Below, one piece after another: positions 1 through 11,900 of a stretch of DNA of 64,000 nt. The DNA is from Dama dama (Eukaryota > Chordata > Mammalia > Artiodactyla > Cervidae). Position numbers and translations under genes: made by a program. The notes under the pieces were generated by a model that saw only the letters and a program-made list of their open reading frames with translations, was not told the origin of the DNA and did no database searches. Location: the NCBI RefSeq assembly GCF_033118175.1, contig NC_083701.1, positions 53,581,001 through 53,645,000 of the forward strand, written 5' to 3'. How positions within the stretch are numbered: position 1 is the stretch's first letter; each line of letters opens with the position of its first letter.

Positions 1-130
1 CTCATATAGCCTTGATTCAGCTAATTTAATAGAAATATTTCCTAAATCCAGAAATAAAAGAAAAACTAGGAAGAAATTTATCATTCTCACTACAAATTGT
101 AAAAAGCTCAGATGGTATTTTTTCTCACTA

Positions 131-479
131 TGTTATGGGCTGAATGTTTGGGTCCCCTCAAAACTAAAATGTTGAAACCTAATGAAACCTAATGCCCAAT
201 CTGATGGTATTAGGAGGTGTGGCCTGTGGGGAGTGTTCAGACCATGGGAGTAGAGCCATCACGAATGGGATTAGTGCCCTTATGAGGGACCCCACAGAGC
301 CCCCCAGCCCTGCGAACGCCTAATCTATGAGGAACAGATTCTCATCAGATACCTAATCTGCCAGTGCCATGATCTTGGATTCCTAGCCTCCTAGCCTCCA
401 GAATCTTGAGAAATCAATGGTGTTTATAAGCTACTCAGTCTATGATGTTTTGTTACAGCAGCCTGAACAGACTAAGACA
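131..479 (+). mobile_element. MaLR solo LTR (MLT1-like)
   Basis: The segment begins TGTTATGGGCTGAATGTTTG and ends in GGACTAAGACA-like sequence (here AGACTAAGACA). It carries the typical MLT1 internal phrases, including the ggtattaggaggtg block, the aatgggattagtgcccttat block and the tttataagctactcagtctatg block near the 3' end. This fits a solo LTR of the ERVL-MaLR group in PKHD1L1 intron 12, lying antisense to the gene. No internal region is present. The subfamily within MLT1 is a guess. Confidence 0.75.
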
Positions 480-551
480 CTACAGGTATCTGTCAGTAAT
501 ATTCCTCTTATGCAAATATAGAAATGGTCTTTCTCTCCAATGGTGACTTAC

Positions 552-641
552 CTGGATATATAGTTCTGAGAATATCAGGTTTAGGGGGTGTCTTGCAACA
601 TATGCTATTTTCTGTGACATTCAAAATATGACAGGCTTGAC
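552..641 (-). CDS. PKHD1L1: PKHD1L1 exon 12
   Basis: The acceptor is TCTGTAG and the donor GTAAGT. The 90-nt exon encodes residues 309-337 (QACHILNVTENSICCKTPPK, PDILRTIYP) plus one base. It completes the third IPT domain core, with the Cys-Cys pair and a sequon at N315. No exon 13 is visible between 1 and 551. Confidence 0.94.
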
Positions 642-3600
642 CTACAGAGAAGCAAGGGCACAGCCATTACTACAGAGCTTCAGAATGCAAACCACACCAG
701 CCTAAGTTGGAGTGCTTTTTCAATTAGAACCAGGATGCACAAGCAAGAGGCAAAGCTGAAGGGTCTTCATTTCCTTTACATGTTCTCCATCAAAGCTTAT
801 CACGCATTAATTGTGCTTTAGTTGTTCATTAGTTGTACTTCCACAAGGCAACATTTTGCTGGCAAAATCTCACAAATCTGAGTTAGAATATTTCATAATT
901 TCTGAGAAACAAAAGTTTATTAAAATGATGTCACTGTAAGCTATTTTATCTGGGTCCAAAGTGAAGCCTTATATGTTTTGTTCCCTGGAGAAAAGTTTCT
1001 GAATAAATCAGTGATATTTAAAATTTACAAAAGTAGATGATTCCAGTCTTCTTAGGATAATAGTGGTTTTGTTCAAGTTTTTTAAATAAAAACAAAAAGG
1101 ATAATAATCTTAAAGTAAATTTATAATAATTTATTTCACAGACAGATGGAAACCAAAACAGACAAGGTTTTAAATAAGAATGATTATCGTAATACATAAG
1201 CACAATTAGACTTGAGTAAGAGTTTACATTTTAGACTCCCAAGTGCTCCTCACAGTGCTTCATGAAAGGTCAACCCTCATTAACTATTTACTGACATGGA
1301 AATAATCCATGAATACGGAAGTAAGGGAAATGGAGGAAAGTATCTTTGCCAAGTTTTGTTTGGTGGCCTGGAAAATATACACTTCAATACAACCTTTCAC
1401 TATTTGAATGCTTTGTGGATGCAAGATCACTGAACTATAAAACAGTATATTTTAACAATATTTTAAACCAACTTAACTCATTTTTGTTGGAGCAAAGGAA
1501 AGATAGAAAAACCAATCATTTTCAAGAAATTATTGAGGATTCAAAATCTCAAATCTGGCTGCACTTTAATGGCAAAGAAATACTATAAAAAAACTTAACA
1601 TGTAATCTTTGTATATCAGCTGTATCATAATGTCAGATGTAAAACATACAAGTTTAAACTTGTTTATGTTCCTGTTTTTAATATTTAAAAGGTAGTAAAA
1701 CAGAATAACATTATATGAAATCTTAAAATCTTTTGGCCTATGCAGGTGGCCAGGAAGAATTCATGGGATAGGAAAGACGTCCTATGAATGCTACACAAGG
1801 TTGCGTTCTGTGAATTTCTTTTCTTGAAATCATATTTTGGCTAGCTCATCAGCAGATTCCTTAAAAGTACAAATCACCTGAGCAGAAGGCTCGATCAGAA
1901 AAATTACATACCAGGTACTTGGACAGACGTCCTGTCCTTTGTCCATCAAGGTAGGTAAGGTCATTTTAACTCAGTGAGAAGATCCCAATTATACATTCAT
2001 TCCCAACTTCCCATTTGAGCTGCCTAGCTCCCTACCTTTGAGCAGATCTGGACGAGACATATGAAAGTGATGCACAACCAGAGAATCAAGCCCAACGTAC
2101 TCTTGTAAACCAATTAATGCTCTTTCTAAGGCCAATACAATCTGTAATTACTGATGTCCAGACAAGGCAGAGTATATGACAAAGGGATGAGGAGTCTCCC
2201 GAAATGCCACTTTAAATTTCCCTGTAATTATCTAACCCATTAAGAAATAGTAACAGTTCAGAGAGGTAATTTGAAAGTCTATTAAATAGAGGTTATGTGT
2301 GTCTTTGGCGTGGCGAGCAATTTGTTGATGGTAGCCATGATGCTGCTGTGCAATGCCCTTCGGTGCTGACCTCAGAGCCCAAACCCTGGTCACGTAAGGC
2401 TGCAAGGAGCAGTCCTCACTGGAAAATTGCAGTGGGAAAAGAATCAAGCTCCAGGACCAAATGCCCATCTGGAAATACCAGTTCATAAACTAAGACATTA
2501 ATTGAGCACAACTACTATTTTTCACAGAAATAATTAAAGGAAGTATTCATTCTTTTATTAAAAAATCATGAAAAATACCTCCAACTAAAACTCGGACTGG
2601 GAAATCTGTCTGATCAAAGAACCGTCCACTGATCGTTAGCAAGGTGCCGCCTTGAGTGCTTCCTTGTGAAGGTGAAATCCTAGTGATCTCTGGCATGGGG
2701 AGGGGAAGGACAAGAAATAAAATGTTATGAATATTCCACATAAACATAAAGATTTGTCTTTTACAAATTTTCCAAATTACCTAGCCACAGCAAATAACAT
2801 AGTGAAGGTACTGGATTATCGAAGGAATGAAGCAGGTGTTTCACTCTTTTGTCTCTGATGCAGTCTTGCAAATAAGACAATAAACATGGCTTCACACAGA
2901 CCGGCATCTCCTGGGGACCAAGGGTTAGTGGTAACTGATACCAGACAGACACTGGTAATGGAAGGATCCAGAGAACAAGGAAAACCTGGGCTAAGCATAG
3001 ATGTTTGTTTCCAAAAGAAAACAGGAAGGCAAGAGAACAACCTCCTCTCTATGCTCTTTAAAAATGAAATCTTTCTTATATTTACGGATCAACATCTTAA
3101 ATTTTTCTCACATACTAACACATTAACTATGATTGGAATGCTTGCAGCTTTGTATATGAGTCTTATGTATACTAGTAAAATAGACCAGTAATGATACATG
3201 GTACATTCTTTTAAAAATTTACTCTTATTAGTTCACTCTATCAAATGAACTGTTTTTTTTCCCATAGGAGTTTCACATTAAATAAAACAGACTTCTGTAG
3301 CCTAGACAGTAAAGAATATGCCTGCAATGCAGGAGACCTGGGTTCCATCCCGGGGTAGGTAAGACCCTTTGGAGAAGGGAATAGCAACCCACTCTGGTAT
3401 TCTTGCCTGGAGAATCCCACAGACAGAGGAGACTGGCAGGCTACAGTCCACGGGGTCACAAAGAGTTAGACACGACTAACACTTTCACGCTAAGTTTCAC
3501 AGTAAGTTTCCAGAAAAAGCCAGGATAGATCATATTTGATTGATTCCAAGACACACATTTTTTTCATTTTTTGAACATCTTTCACGTCTGAATCACCCCA

Positions 3601-6600
3601 GGCCTGGCACTGAGATCTCTTTAAATTGAAATAAATTATGATCTCCTTGAGGAATCTTTTGGACCACACTGAGAGCATAAATCTCCAAGAGTGCTGGTTT
3701 GTGGGTTTAAATTGACAGCAGAGATTTTTTTTTTCCCTTCCTTGATCAACATCCCAAGTTGAGATGCTTAAGTTTCCCTGCTGTCTCTCTTAGTGAGATA
3801 AGTTTATTTCTCAATCAACCTGACACCAGAAATGTAGTTTTTGGCTACAGATCTTGGCTTTTTGTAGATCCTGGCTTAATGTCAGGGCTTCCTACTGCAC
3901 TCCTTATCTTGGGTGTTTTTTTTTTTCTTAGAACAACATAAAATAATATAGTACACTTTACAATCATTGTTGTACTTGATGTGATGAAATAAAGTATATG
4001 CACTTCTCTTCCCCTGCCTTCCCCTCACACAGAAAGGTCACATACCTGCATATGTTTGAAACATTGAAATTTTATTGAGAGAAGAAACAAAATATGCCAT
4101 TTTTTCTGGTAAACTCCTGTTTAAAAAAAAAGTAAAAATTCTTGCTTTAAAAAATGATCTTTATTTTAGGAAATTTTCTTTTACTTCAGTGATAGAAATC
4201 ATATCAAAATTTACAAAGGACCAAGAAAGAACTTTTGAGGAAAATAAAGATGTTCTATAGCCTGGTTTATTAAATCCACAAATACACCAAACACATTTGC
4301 CAGCATTCACTGAACTGCACATTTAAAATATGCACCTTTTATTATATGCAAATTATAGTTCAATAAAGTAAGAATTTGTATTAACATAAAAAAGAAACAC
4401 ACAGGAAGACTGCCCTTCATAAAAGTTGGGCTCTATGGATGACCATCTGGGGTTCTCTGTGCTCTTATGACCCATTTAGTGATAGAGTAACTAACATCAT
4501 TGAACTCTTACCAGGTATGCTAAAATTTTTAATTTTTTAAGCTTCTAATTACTATGCTATTTGATTCTTGTATCAATCCCATGAGGTAGGTAATACTCAG
4601 AGAAATTTCTTCTTAGTCAAAATCAGTGATTTCTCTGGCAATCCAGTGGTTAAGACTTTACCCTTCCAATGAAGGGGGCATGGGTTCGATCCCTGGCCAG
4701 TGAACCAAAATCCCACATGCCGTGCAGCATGGCCAAAAAATTAAAAAAAAAAAAATTAATTGACTGTTTTCTTAGTCAAGATCACAAAAAGTAGCAGAAA
4801 TGGAATCTGAACCAGGTAGTTTGAGTTCAGAGCCCTGGGTACTACACCGTTCTCCTCTCTAGCCACTAACTTACATGAGATACAAAAGATGAGTGCAAGT
4901 TCACAACAGTTCACCATAGTTAAGTCACCCTTAATAAACACAGAGCCTATTCATGTTTTTAATAGATACATACTTGGACTTCCATAGCCTAAAGAGCTAC
5001 AAATGGAAAGAATATGATCCTAAAATTGAATGCTTTCTCTTAATTACCTCAATTAAACTCATAATTAGAAAAGTTAAGATATTCTAATGTTATCTAAAGA
5101 CTCCAACTCACTCATCATAATTATAGCACAATGAACTAGAATCTATAAGGATAATGGAAATCTAGTGGTGGAGACCAACAGTCAACTCCCTATGAATCTA
5201 ACACAGGCATTATAATGTGCATTTGCAAAGTTAAAGAGTCCCTGAAAATATGCTATGCTAAATTAGTTATTTAAGAAGTTCACTCTGGATTTTAAATGTT
5301 TATATTATAAGCCTTTCAGTTGATTTCTTAAAAACCTAAAATGAAGCCAGTTCCAACAATGTCTGTGGTCAGATCCTGTCTCTGAAAAATTAACTCTGCT
5401 TTTTAAGCTGGTGGGGAAATTGCCTCCTGAAATAAAATTTGAATGTAATTTATTTGGTGTGACACTGAGGTGATTTTCACTAATTCATTGATAATAACTA
5501 GGCATTTCTCAATTAAGAGAGTCTCATCTAAACCTTATCAGTTTGGAACAGCTGTTGTTTGAACTTGGGGTAATAGAAGAGGGAAGGCTGCCCATTAAAA
5601 GAAATACAGAATGCATACAACATTGTAAATCAACTATACTTCAACAAATTTTCTTTTTAAAAGTAATACAAAATAGATGTTACACGGTCTCCAGTTGGTT
5701 CATCTGATATTCAGGAATGCTCCAGAAATTTGTAAAATATGGATTTTATTAATTATAAAATAACAACATTTTAAAAATGCCATGTAATCTTAAAACTAGA
5801 TTTTTAAGTAGTAAATATCGTGTTTTTAACAATCACCTTAAATTAAGGTTGTTTTATATAAAAATACAATTTCTTAAACTCTGAGACACTAATACAAAAG
5901 GAAATCCATTGGCTTAAAACAGGAAACAGTGATTATAAGTCAAGATCACAGAATTAACAATTTTATACAATATTTTTGCCTATATATGTACAAATTTTCA
6001 AATTTTGGGGGTATGTTAATGCTGCATCTTGACTTATGTATACCTATCAATCACAATCAAGCTCAATCACTCAAACCTTCTATTTTTGGATAATTATTTC
6101 TCTGAGAGACATATGATGGATTTGGCAATTAGCACCTCTCATTCAGACTTGGAACTAAGAATTCACTTTTCTCACCTTAGGAAGAATGACATTGAGAGCA
6201 CAAAGCAACCATATATAGTTCACAAAATCATTTAAATCTTGATATCATTGCTTCTAACATGTTTTGCTAATATTTCAATAAAATCCTATTGTCCGATCTT
6301 ATCAAGTTATATTTAAGTAGGCCATGTCCTTACAGAAAATCACAGTTAAGTCATGGGACTAAGTCACTGTCCCATGTAAATCATAAAGGTAAATCTTAGC
6401 ACTGTTTACATATCACCCACTCTGGCTTTATCTTGAATTATAAAATTCTTCAAGATTTTAGTGCAGTATGTATTATTCTATAATAAAGTGTCCGGTGGTT
6501 AGGACTTGGCACTTAAAGTAATTCCCTGATGGTGATCCAGTGGTTAGGACTTGGCACTTTCACTGCCAGAGCCTGGGTTCAATCCCTGGTTGGGGAACTA

Positions 6601-8900
6601 AGATTCCACAAGCCACGAGTCATGGTCAAAAAGTAATAATAATAAAAACTTAAAAAAAAATACAGTCCCTGGGCTTTGGGAACCCACAATTTTTTAAAAA
6701 GTGTGCCTCAATTTCTTCACCTGAAAAATGGAACTAATAGTACACATTCCATAAGGTTGTTTTGATACTCATTAATGGCTTAAAATAGGGCAGGTACACA
6801 GTAAGTCTCAAATTTAAGTATTATGGTTACTATTATTATAAATAATTTTTAAAATAACTAATTAAAAAAAATGTCCAGTCCAGGTTTATAACTTGGAAGT
6901 AAACCTACTGACTTTAGGTGTCTAGAACTAGCTCATCTGTAAATACAGTGATAATGGATTTAGTTTCACCAACTCAACTGCATTTCCATACATGCAGAGA
7001 CCAAATCTCACCCTTCTCTTGCAGCCTGTAAACAATGAAAAGGAATAACATCTACTTTGATTATCACATTGCCACTCTTTCCAAACTTCTAATCACTGAG
7101 TCTCTCTTCAGAGACAAAAAAAATCAACAATTTTTCATCATCAGTCTACTACAACTATATTAGTATTGGATGGCTAAATGATGTGACTTATTTGGATTTC
7201 AATCAACCACTTCACTTTCCCAACAGGAGATGCTATGACATTTTGGGAAGAACAATTTAGGTTTGGCACATCATGGTGCTGCCCATAAAAGGCCAGCAGC
7301 ATGCTCCAGTGACTGGGAGGGCCAACAAATGCCCCCCCCCACACCCTTGCAAACACTCCAGGAGTGGGGTGATCCCCCCACACTAGAGAATCCTGGGTCA
7401 GGGTGTTAAACAGTGATGAGATGTGGTTCTGTGACTGGAACCCTCTATCGGTCATGGCAAAGCACTGGACGAAAGGCTCAGGTCCTGGAGTCAGACTGCC
7501 TGGGTTCACATTCCACCTCTGTTTCCTGCCAGCTGAATATCCCTAGGCAAATCATCTAATGTTCCTAAGTCTCGTTTTCCCAGTGTGCAATACGGGATAG
7601 GTGAAAACATCCAATTTATAGGTTCTCTGGGAGTATCAAGCTAAATAATATATGTAACGTGCTTAAGGCCATGCCTGCCACTAAAGGTTCTTTATTATAT
7701 CTATCAGACTTGCAACATGTGTTGAGATTTGCATATTCTCGTATTTCTATAAGTGTGTGATGGTCTTTCTGACTGAAATTAGGGTATCTGGAAATAAGTT
7801 CTAGTTTTACTAGAAATTATAAATATAAGTTATTAATATTGGTATGAGAATGAACAATTAAAAGCTGTAACTACCATCTTTCACAATTCCATTTGTCCTG
7901 ATACTTTAAGGGAACATCAGTATAAGGTAATATTAACCATGAAGCTCTATTTATTCTTACATTCAGAAAAATTTTAATTAGTTATCAAAACAATTTTATA
8001 AATAAGAAGGGCTACAAAACATAAAATGACACCTTTTCATATCACAATCAAAGATTTTTTTAATTTATTGTTTTAAGTAATGCTAGATTTCCCAGCAACT
8101 GAAAGGCCATGTCTGAGACACAAATTACTAGTGAACAGGAGTTACAGACTCCGTAAATGTTAATTTGGGTAAAGTGATTAATTTTTTTGAAAGTAATTAA
8201 GTTTTTAATCTAGGGATATATAGCACAAAGTAAATATACACTTTTATTTTATTTTCCCAGTTGAATCAATTATGAAAATTATTATTTACAAAATGATCTA
8301 CCTTCCATAATCACTATCCAAGATGAAGCTGACATTGTGATGACCTGGAATTAATTAAAACACACAATCAATTAAATTCTCAATCACAGGAGAATAATAA
8401 CTAAATATTATAAAGCTGATTTAAAAGCAAAGAAAATTAACACCGTAATTATGCAATCTACTAATCCTCAAAGAAATGAAAATGAAATATCTTAAAGAAA
8501 CACCTACTACTTTAAGATACACAAATAAGATGTCTCAAGGTTCTAACCAGGAAAACCTCACAAAGTATAATAATGAATGAAGAATAAAAGAACATATATG
8601 TAATCATATTGCCCTCAATTTTCTTTCATTCATTTAACAGCTATTTAATTGGGTCAGTGACGGGTTGAGAGGTGCAGGGTGAGCACACGGTTTGCTCTTC
8701 TCAAAGAGCACGCTGTCACACGGAGGATATAGTCAGTCAAAAGCAAGGACACAGAGAACTGAAAACTGTGACAAAGCTACCAAGGAAAAGGAAAACGAAC
8801 ATTGAGAATGTAAAGCCGGGGATCAGGCTTTTTTGAAGACATGACATTTTATCTGAAACTTTCAGGACTGGAAACTTGCAAAGGCTGTGAGGCAGAAGGA

Positions 8901-8943
<43 letters not shown>

Positions 8944-11900
8944 CATGTGTGTGCGTGCGCACGCGTGTTAGTCGCTCAGTCGTGTCCATGTAGACTGTAG
9001 CCCACTAGGCTCCTCTGTCCATAAAATTCTCCAGGCAAGAATACTGGAGTGGGTTGCCGTTCCCTTCTCCAGGGCATCTTCCCAACCCAGGGATTGAACC
9101 TGGATCTCCTGCATTTCAGGTGGATTCTTTACCGTCTGAGCCACCAGAGAAGCCTGAGGCAGAAGGAATAAAGCTCATTAACTAATTAAAATGTTTATGA
9201 TTCTGAAGTACATAGAGCAAGGAGTAAAAAGCAGAGTAAAATTAAAGCTACAGGTAAACAGCTAAATTAGTAATGGAATCATTTAAATGACAGAAGAAAT
9301 GAAAAAAGAGACACTTGAAGACACTTCAGTGTAAATCTTAGAAAAAGGTAATTCATACATGTTTACGTGATGCTGAAAAAAAGCCACGGTAAACAGGAAG
9401 TGCTAATGTTTAAAAAAGGGATGAGGCTACAGGAGAGGTCTAAGAGAATACCAAACAAGGATATACAGTCAGGCATTTCTGAGAACTATGATAAATGATG
9501 GTCAGCACTTACCAATGTAAGTTCCACTTGTTTTACAAACCATAGAACCCATGTCTCCATTTGGGTGATCTAGTTTTAGACCATACCTAATAAAATACGC
9601 ATTTTAATTTCAAAGTTTACATTGACATTAAAGTTTTAAAATATTGTGTTTCCCTCAAAAAATCTTATGAATTTCAGAATATGTATCAGCACAGAAACTG
9701 TTGCTACAACAAAGATTTTTGTAATATATTTCCCAATCTTAGCTGAAGCTATTTGAATAAATATTTCCTAGTCTTTGTTGAAGTTATTTAAAAATTAAAT
9801 ATTTTGTCATTAATTTGGTCATCCCCATTGATATTCCTTTTGAAGAATTTAAAACACTACCAAGTGAAACAATTATTTGATAAAGGTATTCCTCAAAATA
9901 ATTTAAACAACAGTTCATATCATAATACACTGGAGATAGTGGATATCAGGTTATATCTAACTATATCAAGACTGATAAATTACTATATCAAATATTATAA
10001 TTTATACTGTGTTATAAAGCATTTGGCTATGCAATATTGCTAGAAATTACTATTTAAATCTAGTATGCTTATATCTACTATTTATTTTTCTAAAGAAAAT
10101 TATTTGAATTACTTACAAATTATCAGATTGTGATATGAGAAGTTCACAGGGCATTCCTCCAATATAAACTCTGTGTAAATATTTTATTGGAAAAGATCAA
10201 GTTGTGTTTAATATATTGTTTCAAAATGCTCTCTTCCCACCAAGCTTACTGCCACCTTATTTTTTTTCTCCCAATCACTTAATAGTATCCATCATTCATT
10301 CACTCAACAAACATCTACTGACCACTTATTATGTTACAGATTTTGCTCTAGATGCTGGAGCACATCAGTGAGCCAAGATCTCTGCCATTATAGGACTGAC
10401 AATCTAACTGGGGAAGAATGACCATAAACATGATAATCATAACATATTTGGTGTGTTATAAAGTGATTAATACTAAAGCGATAGCAAATGTAGATAATGG
10501 GGACTCTTCCATCTGAAGTTCAATTAATTCTAATACAAAATATAATTTTGTAGTTAAGTTTCACATGAATTAAATAAGGCTCACGTCTCAGAAAGTAATT
10601 GGGATGAAAAGAATGTCTAGTAGGATCAGTGCCAATGAAACGGGAACAAGAAGCTGAGAAGGATTAGAAGCCGAGAGGAAAATCTGCCTTCACATTTCTT
10701 TCTCCAGCTGACTAGATTGACCTATTACTTTAAGGCTGATAGAACCTAGTGATACTGGAGGCTTGTAGCTAACTGACAGCTATCACATTCTTTGCAATAC
10801 CAGACTAAATCCCCAGCTTCTGGGACAGCAAATCCAGATACAAAATAAGGCCAGATACAAGCCTGAATTATAAAAAATAGCATGTCTGCTAGCAGAGAAC
10901 TTTGAACTTTTTAATATACTTTTCATACAAATTCTTTCATTTGATCATTACATTAGGTTATAAAGAAAGTAAACTGAATTACTATGCCTATTACAGAAAT
11001 GTATGAGTTCATATTCTCTTTCTAACTGTTAGGTAGAATAGGGAAAAGGAGTCCAGAATGGCGGTGGCTAAAAGACCTGGAAGGGAAAAGCCCGCAAAAA
11101 TAGAACAAAGGAAGGTCCAAGGACCCGAGTGAGAACCTCAGGTAAAACAAACAGCACTCCTTGGCTGGCGCAATTTACATAGGACAGGTCCAGGGAGAGA
11201 GAAACATATAAAAAGAAGAGCCAAAGCTCCTCTCTCTCCCCCCCAACCCCCGCACGCTGAGGCGCTCTTCTCTTCACGTCTTTGGGTCGACATGCCCTCA
11301 TGCCTCGAAGATGGATCTTCCTGCTATTATCTAAATAAAATAGGGCTGTAACACTGAGCTGTAACACTGATATGTCTAAGAGCTATAACACGGTCCATTC
11401 GAGACCTGAGAGCTATAACACAGTCTGTCCAAGACCCAAGAGCTGTGACGCGCCCGGGGGGCTTTAATGTCCGTCACTCCAAATCTTTGCTGTGACGAGA
11501 CAGAACCGAGGAGCATACATTCGCCTGATATAACCTTTTGCTTCACTGCAAATAAATAACAAACTTAGCAGCCAGCATTTACAGCATTACTACATTTAGT
11601 CCTGGCAACTTATGCGTTAGTACTTACACATTAGTAACTAGTATCCTTCCATTTTACAGATGAAGAGACTGAGCCAGGGAGGATAAGGAGCTTGCCCAAG
11701 CCTGCAGCCAGGAAGGGGTAGAGGCAGGAATTCAAACCTAGAAAGCTCTGCTCCAGTTACATTCTTAACCACACCCTGTAATTCCTACAGTGGTGCGGGT
11801 TTGCCTCTCTATGGTAATGTTACCCTATTTGCCCTTAAATACATATATTTAATTTTTTTTTCTCACTCTTTTAGACCAAAAGCTCCTTTAGTAGGCACTA

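Noticed and set aside
1..551. Search for PKHD1L1 exon 13
   Set aside because: Only the MaLR LTR and unassigned sequence are seen, so the next exon must lie beyond the left edge.
7174..7509. 111-aa open frame on the minus strand
   Set aside because: Overlaps a MIR at its high-coordinate end, and the rest gives no family I know. No exon signals in the PKHD1L1 frame.
11068..11367. 99-aa open frame on the minus strand
   Set aside because: Lies inside the solo LTR and is read against its orientation.
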